Shown: positions 1 through 6,258 of the stretch, piece by piece
How the letters are laid out: the number at the start of each line of letters is the position of its first letter
How positions within the stretch are numbered: the first letter of the stretch is position 1
NCBI GenBank assembly: GCA_018712225.1
Contig: DVHH01000219.1
Coordinates: forward strand, 1-6,967
Direction: 5' to 3'
Source: Scatomorpha intestinigallinarum
GTDB lineage: Bacteria > Bacillota > Clostridia > Oscillospirales > Oscillospiraceae
DNA length: 6,967 bases
The notes under the pieces: generated by a model
What the model saw: the letters and a program-made list of their open reading frames with translations, nothing else
Databases searched by the model: none
What the model was told of the DNA's origin: nothing
Program-made: the position numbers and the translations under genes

Positions 1-900
1 AATTATCAGCCCAGCCTTGTGGCCCGCAGCCTGGCCAAGCGTCGCTCGGATATGCTCGGGCTGTTGCTGCCCATAACAGAGGAAGACAGCAGCGCAAGCC
101 TTCTGCTTCGTGATAACCCCTTCTACGGCGAGCTTGTCAGCGGCGTTGAGTTTGAGGCCGCAAAACTTGGCTATGACGTGCTCATAAAGGGCGTCCGCAT
201 GGGCGAGAGCTGCCGGGACTGGATACTCAAGCGCGACCTCGACGGCGCTATCTTTATAGGCAACTACACGCACGTCATCTCCGAGGAAATGCAGGCCCTG
301 GGCCGTCAGCTCGTACTCATAGACTCTTATGACGAGGGCACCCAGCTGCACTCCACCGTCGGCATCGACGACCAGCAGGGCGGTTACGATGCGACGCGGC
401 TGATGATTGACTGCGGACACAAAAGCATTGCTATCGCTGCATCCAACATCACCGTTGACGGTGCTATACATCGGCGCTACAAGGGTTATGTGAAGGCCAT
501 GACCGAGGCCGGTCTGGACGCCGAAAGCTTTATATTCCAGGACGCTCTCAGTTTCGGCGGCGGGTATAACATAGGGAAGGCGCTGCTGGAGCGCCCGGAA
601 ATAACGGCAGTATTCGCCGCAGCGGACATAGTGGCTTTCGGCATACTCAAGGCTTTTTACGAGGCCGGGCGGGTCATCCCGCGCGACCTGTCTATCGTCG
701 GCTTCGACAACACAAAGGAGTGCGAGTACTCCATGCCCGCTCTCAGTTCCGTAGCCCAGTTTGCGTATGACAGGGGACGTATCACGGTGCAGAAGGTAGT
801 CCAGGCCATCAATGACCCGGGCGCGGAAATAGAAAACATCATCATGCCGGTGGAGCTGATAGAGCGCGACTCTGTCGCCCCTCCCCACGAAAGGAGCTGA
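1..900 (+). CDS. LacI-family transcriptional regulator, 5' end outside window
   Basis: Sugar-responsive DNA-binding repressor of the LacI/GalR family, most likely controlling this operon. The reading frame is open from base 1 to the TGA at 898-900, giving 299 visible residues; family members are usually about 330-345, so roughly the first 40-50 residues (the helix-turn-helix) lie upstream. The first visible residues, NYQPSLVARSLAKRRSDMLG, are the end of the DNA-binding domain and the hinge helix leading into the first β-strand of the periplasmic-binding-protein-like sensor domain. Further landmarks are the NPFYGELVSGVE helix, DGAIFIGN, VGIDDQQGGYDATR, and near the C-terminus the family signature SIVGFDNTKECEYSMPALSSV. 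The GTG at 19 is an internal Val codon, not the start. The gene ends 8 nt before the amylase, so the two are probably co-transcribed. The family is clear; the effector (a maltodextrin-type sugar) is inferred only from the neighbours. Confidence 0.93.
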   Translation, partial: NYQPSLVARSLAKRRSDMLGLLLPITEEDSSASLLLRDNPFYGELVSGVEFEAAKLGYDVLIKGVRMGESCRDWILKRDLDGAIFIGNYTHVISEEMQALGRQLVLIDSYDEGTQLHSTVGIDDQQGGYDATRLMIDCGHKSIAIAASNITVDGAIHRRYKGYVKAMTEAGLDAESFIFQDALSFGGGYNIGKALLERPEITAVFAAADIVAFGILKAFYEAGRVIPRDLSIVGFDNTKECEYSMPALSSVAQFAYDRGRITVQKVVQAINDPGAEIENIIMPVELIERDSVAPPHERS

Positions 901-912
901 ATGCCCATTTGA
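891..912 (+). promoter_or_regulatory. Shine-Dalgarno and start region of the amylase gene, with a three-codon decoy ORF
   Basis: AAGGAG at 891-896 lies in the last codons of the regulator gene. Two starts follow it. An ATG at 901 (4 nt after the motif) opens only Met-Pro-Ile before a TGA at 910-912. A TTG at 909-911 (12 nt after the motif) opens the long amylase frame, and its last two bases are shared with that TGA. The TTG is preferred because the residues it adds, MKKEAIFHR, look like the N-terminus of family members, and the next in-frame ATG comes only at residue 45. Reinitiation after the mini-ORF is possible but is inference. Confidence 0.6.
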
Positions 913-2594
913 AGAAAGAGGCGATATTCCATCGCACATACTCCGAGTACAGCTTTGCTGAAGCTGCGGACCTGGTCGTCATACGACTAAGGGCAGCCAA
1001 GGCTGACCTCGAAAGCTGTACGCTCTGCTTTGGCGACAGGATGGAGCCGAAAAGTCCCATCTCCATTACGGAGGCGGAAATGACGCTGCGCTTTTCAGAC
1101 GCGCTGTTTGACTATTTCGAGGTAGAGATAGACCCAGGCGTCACGCGGCTGTGTTATTATTTCCGGCTGAGCTCCGGCGGTGAAGCGTTGTATTATTATA
1201 GCGACTGCTTCCATGAACAGCCCGAGGAAAACCGCCAGCTATACTACAACTTCCACTACATACGCAGCGAGGACATGGACTCCGTGCCTGACTGGTGGAG
1301 GAAGGCCGTGGTATATCAGATCTTCCCGGACAGCTTTGCCAGCTCGCGCCGCCGTATCTCCTGCGAGAGCCGCGTCGAACACCTGCCCGACGGGCAGGCC
1401 TGCGCATCCAAACTCGGCGGAACGCTGCGGGGCGTGACGGAGAACCTGGACTACATAGCTTCTCTCGGCTTCAACTGCATCTACCTGACGCCGATCTTCG
1501 CCGCCAACAGCCCGCACAAGTATGACACCATCGACTACTTTGAGATCGACCCCTGTTTCGGCAGCAAGGATGACCTCCGGCAGCTGGTATCCGGCTGCCA
1601 CGAGCGCGGGATGCGCCTCGTGCTCGACGGCGTTTTTAATCACAGCGGCCCGGACTTCTTCGCCTTCCGCGACCTGGTCGAAAACGGCGAGGGCTCGCGC
1701 TACAGGGACTGGTATTATCCCAAGTCCTTCCCGCTGAGCGCCTCCCCCCTGCCCAATTACGAGTGCTTTGCCTATGTCGGGAGCATGCCCAAGCTCAACA
1801 CAGGCAATCCGGAGACGGCTCGATACCTCATAGACGTGGGCCTGTACTGGATAAGGGAGTTCGACATCGACGGCTGGAGGCTGGACGTGGCAAACGAGAT
1901 TAACCACGACTTTTGGCGCGCTTTCCGCCGCGAGGTCCGTGCGCTAAAGCCCGACGCAGTGCTCATAGGAGAGATTTGGGATGACGCCCGTTCCTTCCTC
2001 GATGGAGAGCAGTTCGATTCGGCCATGAATTATAACCTCACCTTTGCAATCGACGACTTTTTTGCCTGCGGAAGGCTCAGCGCCCGGGAGTTCATGCAGC
2101 GGGTCCAGCAGCTGCTGGTCCGCTACCGGCGGCGCATACAGCAGGCGCAGCTCAACCTCATCGACAGCCACGACGTCCCGCGCTTTCTCACCAAGTGCGG
2201 CGGGGATGAGCGGCGGCTTAGACTGGCGGCGCTGTTCCTGTTCACCCATCCCGGCGTGCCTATGCTCTTCTACGGCGACGAGCGCGGGCTCTCCGGCTGG
2301 CATGAAGCAGAATACAGGCAGCCCATGGACTGGAGCGGCAGCGAGTGTCCGCTTTCGGACTTTATTCAGTACGCCATCAAGCTGCGGCACAAATACGGCA
2401 CGGCGATCCAATACGGCTGGCGTGAGCTGTTTTCTGAAGAGAGCACGCTGGCATACAAGGCAGAGCTGGGCGGTCACGGCTTCACGATAGCCATGAACGT
2501 TTCAGAGACCACAAGAATGATATATCTCCCTGAGGAAGTCGGAAATACTACCATCGAACTTAACGCAATGTCCGCAAAAGTTATTGAATATTGA
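909..2594 (+). CDS. Cytoplasmic GH13 neopullulanase / cyclomaltodextrinase / maltogenic amylase
   Basis: Hydrolyses α-1,4 bonds (and, in relatives, some α-1,6 bonds or cyclodextrins) of imported malto-oligosaccharides. The 561 residues show an N-terminal β-sandwich of CBM34 type (about 1-120), a GH13 (β/α)8 barrel from about residue 128 (WWRKAVVYQIFPDSF) to about 490, and a short C-terminal β-domain. All catalytic blocks are intact: DGVFNH (D240, H245), MPKLN before the nucleophile, GWRLDVANE (R324, nucleophile D326), GEIW (acid/base E355) and IDSHD (H421, D422). The MPKLN and VANE wording is typical of the neopullulanase/cyclomaltodextrinase subfamily (GH13_20) rather than secreted α-amylases. 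There is no signal peptide, so it should act in the cytoplasm on transported sugar. Length is slightly below the usual 580-590, mostly from shorter loops and C-terminal domain. The start is TTG at 909. It follows the regulator by 8 nt; its TGA stop lies inside the putative -35 box of the next gene. The exact preference (cyclodextrin, pullulan or maltodextrin) cannot be read from sequence. Confidence 0.93.
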   Translation: MKKEAIFHRTYSEYSFAEAADLVVIRLRAAKADLESCTLCFGDRMEPKSPISITEAEMTLRFSDALFDYFEVEIDPGVTRLCYYFRLSSGGEALYYYSDCFHEQPEENRQLYYNFHYIRSEDMDSVPDWWRKAVVYQIFPDSFASSRRRISCESRVEHLPDGQACASKLGGTLRGVTENLDYIASLGFNCIYLTPIFAANSPHKYDTIDYFEIDPCFGSKDDLRQLVSGCHERGMRLVLDGVFNHSGPDFFAFRDLVENGEGSRYRDWYYPKSFPLSASPLPNYECFAYVGSMPKLNTGNPETARYLIDVGLYWIREFDIDGWRLDVANEINHDFWRAFRREVRALKPDAVLIGEIWDDARSFLDGEQFDSAMNYNLTFAIDDFFACGRLSAREFMQRVQQLLVRYRRRIQQAQLNLIDSHDVPRFLTKCGGDERRLRLAALFLFTHPGVPMLFYGDERGLSGWHEAEYRQPMDWSGSECPLSDFIQYAIKLRHKYGTAIQYGWRELFSEESTLAYKAELGGHGFTIAMNVSETTRMIYLPEEVGNTTIELNAMSAKVIEY

Positions 2595-2611
2595 CGGCAT
2601 TGCGATTTTTT
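2562..2611 (+). terminator. Candidate intrinsic terminator at the end of the amylase gene
   Basis: CGCAATGTC at 2564-2572 can pair with GGCATTGCG at 2596-2604: nine pairs, one of them T·G. One A follows, then six T (2606-2611). AA at 2562-2563 could extend the stem into the T tract if A2605 bulges. The loop is long, 23 nt (2573-2595), and contains the gene's stop codon, so this is weaker than a textbook terminator. If real, it ends or attenuates the regulator-amylase transcript before the transport genes. Confidence 0.42.
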
Positions 2612-2621
2612 GAGTTATGTT
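2591..2621 (+). promoter_or_regulatory. Possible σA-type promoter for the transport operon
   Basis: TTGACG at 2591-2596 matches five of six bases of the TTGACA -35 consensus and overlaps the amylase stop codon. The best nearby -10 is TATGTT at 2616-2621 (four of six), but the 19-nt spacing is longer than ideal; AGTTAT at 2613-2618 gives 16 nt with a poorer match. Either would place the start of transcription in or just after the palindrome at 2616-2635, which suits repression. An alternative -10, AATAAT at 2660-2665, lacks a convincing -35 box. The call rests mainly on position and the adjacent operator. Confidence 0.35.
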
Positions 2622-2635
2622 AAGCGCTTTACTTA
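2616..2635 (+). promoter_or_regulatory. Putative LacI-family operator upstream of the binding-protein gene
   Basis: The core GTTAAGCGCTTTAC (2619-2632) is an inverted repeat with six of seven base pairs symmetric around a central CG; over 2616-2635 eight of ten pairs match. A perfect AAGCGCTT centre with a CpG dyad is the usual shape of LacI/GalR-family operators. It does not fit the catabolite-response (cre) pattern TGWNANCGNTNWCA well, because the outer TG and CA are out of register. It sits 55-74 nt before the start codon, beside the possible promoter, so the regulator encoded at 1-900 is the natural candidate to bind it. That link is inference; no second copy was noticed outside coding sequence in this window. 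Confidence 0.6.
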
Positions 2636-2689
2636 CGACCAACGGCTGAATGCCGAACGAATAATTCAGAAAAGGAAAGGAAGTAAAAA

Positions 2690-4000
2690 ATGAAAAAGGT
2701 CAAGAAAACTCTTGCGCTGCTGCTCGCCGCAATGATGCTGCTCGCGCTTGCCGCCTGCGGCGGACCCGCGCCCGCGCCCACCGAGCCTCCCCCGGCAGAC
2801 ACCTCCGATGGCGGCGATGTGCCGCCTGCGGACAGCGGCGACGCCGAAGTCGTGCCTGAGGAGGGTGCCTCGCTCAAGCTCTGGTTCGACAACGACAACT
2901 ACAACGAGAAGATAGTTGAGCTCTGGAACGCCAAGTATCCCGACATCCCGCTCACGGTCGAGAACGTCGGCACCACCGACTCCCGCACCAAAATAGAGCT
3001 CGACGGCCCCACCGGCATGGGCGCGGACGTCTTTGTCCAGGCGCACGACGGCGTTGCCATCTCCGCCCAGTCCGGCAACATTCTGGAGATCGACCTCTTC
3101 TCCGACGAGATACGCTCCGAGTTTGTGGAGAACGCCATCAACGCCGTGAGCTATGACGGCAAGATATACGCCTTCCCGCTGTCCATGAAGACGATAGTCA
3201 TGTTCTACAACAAGGCCCTTGTGGACACCCCGGTCGATACCTGGGCGGAGATGAAGGAGTTTGCCGCCGAGTTCAACGACCCGGCGCAGAACAAATTCGC
3301 ATGCCTCTGGCAGGCCGTCGAGCCCTACTATGCCCATGGCTTCCTCGGCGGCTACGGTTACGACCTCTTCGGGCCCACGCATGACGACCCCGACCAGCTT
3401 GGCTGGGACAGCGCCGAGGCGGCCGAGGGCCTGGCCTTCTACAAGACGCTGCAGGAGGACGTCTACCCCGTCGCCTCCGCCGACGCCACCTGGGATGCCA
3501 TGAACACCATGTTCTCCAGCGGCGCGGCCCCCTACGTCATCACCGGCCCCTGGTCCATAGCCGACTTCACCAATGCTGGCATCGACTTCGGCATCGCCCC
3601 GCTGCCCAAGATGGACAACGGCGTCCGGCCCAAGACCCTCTCCACCGTCGATACCGTCTGCGTCAGCGCCTACACCCAGTATCCCAAGGCCGCCATGCTG
3701 CTTGCCCAGTTCATCGCAACCGACCCCGACTGCCTCCAGCTGCTCTATGAGACGAGGAACGAGCTGAGCGCCAGCATCGAAGGCCAGAAACTCGACTTCT
3801 ACGCCAACGACCCCTTCATGTCCAGCATCGCCGTAGCCGTGAACGACGCCCTGCCGCAGCCCTACATTCCCGAGATGTCTAACGTCTGGGCCCCGTATCA
3901 GAAAGCTGTCATAGCGGTCTGGGATGGGCTTCAGACTCCCGAAGAGGCCCTTGCCGCGGCAAGCGAGGAATTTTACAGCTCGCTCGTAGTAACTGAATAA
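2690..4000 (+). CDS. malE: Maltodextrin-type ABC transporter substrate-binding lipoprotein (MalE-like)
   Basis: Extracellular sugar-binding lipoprotein delivering substrate to the two permeases downstream. The 436 residues begin with a lipoprotein signal: KKVKK, a hydrophobic Leu/Ala/Met core, and a lipobox LAAC with the lipidated Cys at 23. An acidic, Pro/Ala/Gly-rich linker follows (about 24-60). The extracellular binding-protein family 1 fold starts near LKLWFDND (62-69) and shows MalE-like landmarks: GADVFVQAHD (111-120, where E. coli MalE has a phenylalanine-tryptophan-AHD), a hydrophobic block with YAFPLS at 160-165 followed by FYNKALV, and TGPWSIADF beginning at 285. ATG at 2690 is well placed, 6 nt after the purine-rich GGAAAGGAAG (2674-2683), the strongest ribosome site in the window. 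The gene has its own candidate promoter and operator and is followed by a stable hairpin, which fits its expected expression in excess over the permeases. Substrate (malto-oligosaccharide) is inferred from family and neighbouring amylase and GH31 genes; another α-glucoside is possible. Confidence 0.92.
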   Translation: MKKVKKTLALLLAAMMLLALAACGGPAPAPTEPPPADTSDGGDVPPADSGDAEVVPEEGASLKLWFDNDNYNEKIVELWNAKYPDIPLTVENVGTTDSRTKIELDGPTGMGADVFVQAHDGVAISAQSGNILEIDLFSDEIRSEFVENAINAVSYDGKIYAFPLSMKTIVMFYNKALVDTPVDTWAEMKEFAAEFNDPAQNKFACLWQAVEPYYAHGFLGGYGYDLFGPTHDDPDQLGWDSAEAAEGLAFYKTLQEDVYPVASADATWDAMNTMFSSGAAPYVITGPWSIADFTNAGIDFGIAPLPKMDNGVRPKTLSTVDTVCVSAYTQYPKAAMLLAQFIATDPDCLQLLYETRNELSASIEGQKLDFYANDPFMSSIAVAVNDALPQPYIPEMSNVWAPYQKAVIAVWDGLQTPEEALAAASEEFYSSLVVTE

Positions 4001-4033
4001 GCCCCTCCAAACGGTTCGAGCAAAAATCCGCGC

Positions 4034-4062
4034 GCCCTCTCCCGGCCCGGCCGGGAGAGGGC
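4034..4062 (+). other. Strong intercistronic hairpin between malE-like and malF-like genes
   Basis: A perfect 13-bp inverted repeat: GCCCTCTCCCGGC (4034-4046), a CCG loop (4047-4049) and GCCGGGAGAGGGC (4050-4062). No T tract follows on the + strand; the sequence goes directly into the AAAGGAG ribosome site (4065-4071) of the next gene, so it is not a canonical intrinsic terminator. On the - strand a run of five T occurs only after several unpaired G/C bases. In E. coli, stem-loops between malE and malF protect the malE message and lower downstream expression; this hairpin is in the equivalent place and a similar role is inferred. Its closeness to the ribosome site could also reduce malF translation. 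Confidence 0.85.
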
Positions 4063-4077
4063 TGAAAGGAGCGTAAA

Positions 4078-5388
4078 ATGCCTCACAGAAGTCAAAAATG
4101 GTCAGCCGGGCTGATGAGCGCGGTCATATGGGGCTCAGGTCAGCTCTGGAACAGGCAGTACATAAAGGCGGCCTTCTTTTTCCTGGCGCAGGTGGGGCTT
4201 ATCGTCTCGCTTCCGTCGATGATACACGGCCTTTGGGGCCTCATCACTCTGGGCGAGACAGAAATGATAATCGAAGGCTCCAAGGTCACTCCGGGCGACA
4301 ACTCCATCATACTGATGATACTCGGAATTGCCTGGGCGATCATAGCTGTTGTCTTTGTGCTGATCTACATAGGCTGTGTTTCAGACGCTGTCCGCGACCG
4401 GGGCAGGATGGAGCAGGGGCAGCACCTTCAGGGCGCGAGGGAGTGGTTCCACCGCTTCCGCGACCGCTCCTTCCCCTACGCCATGCTCATCCCCGCCGTC
4501 ATACTCATACTCCTTTTTGTTGTCGTCCCCATTCTCTTCGGTTTCCTAATTGCCTTCACGAACTACTCGGCCCCGCACTATCTGCCGCCGCGCAGTCTGG
4601 TGGACTGGGTGGGCTTTTCAAACTTTGCGGATATGTTCCGGCTGCCCATGTGGAACGACACCTTCTGGGGCGTCCTGGGCTGGACGCTGCTCTGGAGCGT
4701 CATATCCACGCTCAGCTGCTATTTCGGCGGGCTGGGCATGGCCTGCCTCGTGAACAGCCGCCGCGTGAAATTCCGCAAATTCTGGCGCACCATCTACATT
4801 CTGCCCTGGGCCATACCCGGGCTCATCTCCCTGCTCATCTTCCGCAACATGTTCAACGGCCAGTTTGGCCCCATAAACACTTTCCTGCGCTCTGCAGGGA
4901 TCATATCTCAGAACATACCCTGGCTCTCGGACGCGACGCTGGCCAAGCTGGTCATCTTCGTCGTCAACTTCTGGCTGGGTTTCCCATACTTCATGACCAT
5001 GATGTCCGGCGTCATGACCAGCATCTCGCCGGAGCTGCTGGAGGCCGCGAGGATAGACGGCGCTTCGCCAAGGCAGGAATTTCGCCGCATCACACTGCCG
5101 CTCGTGCTCTACTCCACCGCGCCGCTGCTCATTATGTCCTTCGCCACGAACTTCAATAACTTCAACGTCATCTACTTCCTGACGGACGGCAACCCGATAA
5201 ACCCGAGCTACAAGTTTGCAGGCTCGACAGATATCCTCATAACCTGGATATACAAGCTCACAAAGGACAACCGCCAGTTCCAGATGGCGGCGGTCATGTC
5301 CATACTTGTCTTTGTGGTCATCGCCACCATATCCACCTGGAACTTCCTGCGCACCAAGTCTTTCAAAGAGGAGGACATGATGGGATGA
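4078..5388 (+). CDS. malF: Maltodextrin-type ABC transporter permease, MalF-like
   Basis: First membrane subunit of the importer, carrying sugar across the cytoplasmic membrane with its MalG-like partner. The 436 residues have two parts. The N-terminal region (about 1-130) contains a GSGQLWNRQYIKAAFFF stretch, two hydrophobic segments (about 31-58 and 76-100) and a charged cytoplasmic stretch (VRDRGRMEQGQ onwards). The core permease domain starts with a membrane segment at about 133-160 and has further segments to near residue 428. The EAA loop that contacts the ATPase is clear: EAARIDGAS starting at E322, followed by FRRITLPL. Length and N-terminal extension match the Gram-positive MdxF type (435 residues in B. 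subtilis) rather than short permeases. The start ATG at 4078 follows AAAGGAG by 6 nt. It lies 77 nt after the binding-protein gene, across the hairpin, and overlaps the next gene by 4 nt. No ATPase gene is visible; Firmicutes often use a shared MsmX-type ATPase encoded elsewhere. Confidence 0.93.
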   Translation: MPHRSQKWSAGLMSAVIWGSGQLWNRQYIKAAFFFLAQVGLIVSLPSMIHGLWGLITLGETEMIIEGSKVTPGDNSIILMILGIAWAIIAVVFVLIYIGCVSDAVRDRGRMEQGQHLQGAREWFHRFRDRSFPYAMLIPAVILILLFVVVPILFGFLIAFTNYSAPHYLPPRSLVDWVGFSNFADMFRLPMWNDTFWGVLGWTLLWSVISTLSCYFGGLGMACLVNSRRVKFRKFWRTIYILPWAIPGLISLLIFRNMFNGQFGPINTFLRSAGIISQNIPWLSDATLAKLVIFVVNFWLGFPYFMTMMSGVMTSISPELLEAARIDGASPRQEFRRITLPLVLYSTAPLLIMSFATNFNNFNVIYFLTDGNPINPSYKFAGSTDILITWIYKLTKDNRQFQMAAVMSILVFVVIATISTWNFLRTKSFKEEDMMG

Positions 5389-6257
5389 GCAACTCAGCTT
5401 CAAATCTGCCCGCAAGGCGCAAAAAGTTTAGTGCCCGGGACATATTCGCCACCTTCGGCGTCTACGCGCTGCTGATTTTCATGGCGCTGCTCGTCCTGAC
5501 GCCCATCGTCTGGATAATAGGCGCGTCCTTTAACCCCATGAGCAGCCTGCTCTCGGCCACGGCCTTCCCGGAAAATCCGACAGTGCTTCACTATGTTAAG
5601 CTAATCAAGGAGACGAAGTTCGTCTACTGGTACGCCAATACGCTGAAGATAGCCCTTATAAACATGGCCATCTCCGTCGTGCTCACGTCCATGACCTCCT
5701 ATGTGTTCTCCCGCTTCCGCTTCAAGGGCAAGCGGGCGGGGCTGCTGTCGATACTCATATTGCAGATGTTCCCCAGCTTCATGGGTATGATGGCTACCTA
5801 CAACATACTCTGGCAGCTGAACCTCCTGGACACGCACTTCGGCCTCATCCTCACCTACGCCGCCGGGCAGGTGCCCTACAACACCTGGCTCGTCAAGGGC
5901 TACCTCGCCAACATCCCGCGCAGTCTCGACGAGGCGGCAAAGCTCGACGGGGCCTCCAACCTGCGCATCTTCACGCAGATAGTGCTGCCGCTCATGAAGC
6001 CCATCCTCATCTTCGTCGCGCTCTCGCAGTTCATAACCCCGTGGATGGACTTCATCTTCCCGCGCATGATACTCTCCAGCCCGGAGAAAAAGACCCTCGC
6101 CATCGGCCTTTACGACATGATAAACGCCAACACCAACAACAACTTCACCACTTTCGCCGCCGGCGCGATACTCGTCGCTGTACCTATAACCATTCTCTAC
6201 GTCTGCCTGCAAAAATACCTCATCCAGGGCGTCACCGCGGGCGCCAACAAGTCCTGA
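5385..6257 (+). CDS. malG: Maltodextrin-type ABC transporter permease, MalG-like
   Basis: Second membrane subunit of the importer. The 290 residues are the normal size for MalG-type permeases (about 280-296). A basic N-terminus (ARRKKFSARD) precedes the first membrane segment (about 22-47), and about five more follow. The EAA loop reads LDEAAKLDGASNLRIF, with its Glu at 183, followed by the usual IVLPLMKPI. Later landmarks are QFITPWMDFIFPRMIL and the C-terminal LIQGVTAGANKS, a typical ending for maltose-type permeases. ATG at 5385 overlaps the TGA of the MalF-like gene as ATGA, indicating translational coupling; AAAGAGGAGG at 5365-5374 lies 10 nt upstream. Nearby ATGs at 5377 and 5380 are in other frames and are not starts for this product. 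The family is certain; substrate is inferred as for the binding protein. Confidence 0.94.
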   Translation: MSNSASNLPARRKKFSARDIFATFGVYALLIFMALLVLTPIVWIIGASFNPMSSLLSATAFPENPTVLHYVKLIKETKFVYWYANTLKIALINMAISVVLTSMTSYVFSRFRFKGKRAGLLSILILQMFPSFMGMMATYNILWQLNLLDTHFGLILTYAAGQVPYNTWLVKGYLANIPRSLDEAAKLDGASNLRIFTQIVLPLMKPILIFVALSQFITPWMDFIFPRMILSSPEKKTLAIGLYDMINANTNNNFTTFAAGAILVAVPITILYVCLQKYLIQGVTAGANKS

Positions 6258-6258
6258 A

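Noticed and set aside
19..21. GTG at 19 as the start of the regulator
   Set aside because: The frame is open upstream to base 1 and the upstream residues NYQPSL continue the LacI-family hinge region, so this is an internal valine.
2619..2632. Catabolite-response (cre) site for CcpA
   Set aside because: Centred on its CG, the 14-mer has GT and AC at its ends where cre needs TG and CA, so it fits a local LacI-family operator better.
4034..4062. Reading the intercistronic hairpin as an intrinsic terminator
   Set aside because: No T tract follows on the + strand and a good ribosome site begins three bases later. On the - strand the T run is separated from the stem by unpaired G/C bases and there is no gene for it to end.
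4098..5159. A 353-codon open frame on the + strand within the malF-like gene
   Set aside because: It is a +2 shifted shadow of the permease; its translation is rich in His, Arg and Pro with no recognisable domain, while the main frame has clear membrane segments and an EAA loop.
5611..5625. Perfect 7-bp inverted repeat AGACGAA-G-TTCGTCT
   Set aside because: It lies inside the malG-like coding region, is short, and the codons it spans are unremarkable; most likely chance.
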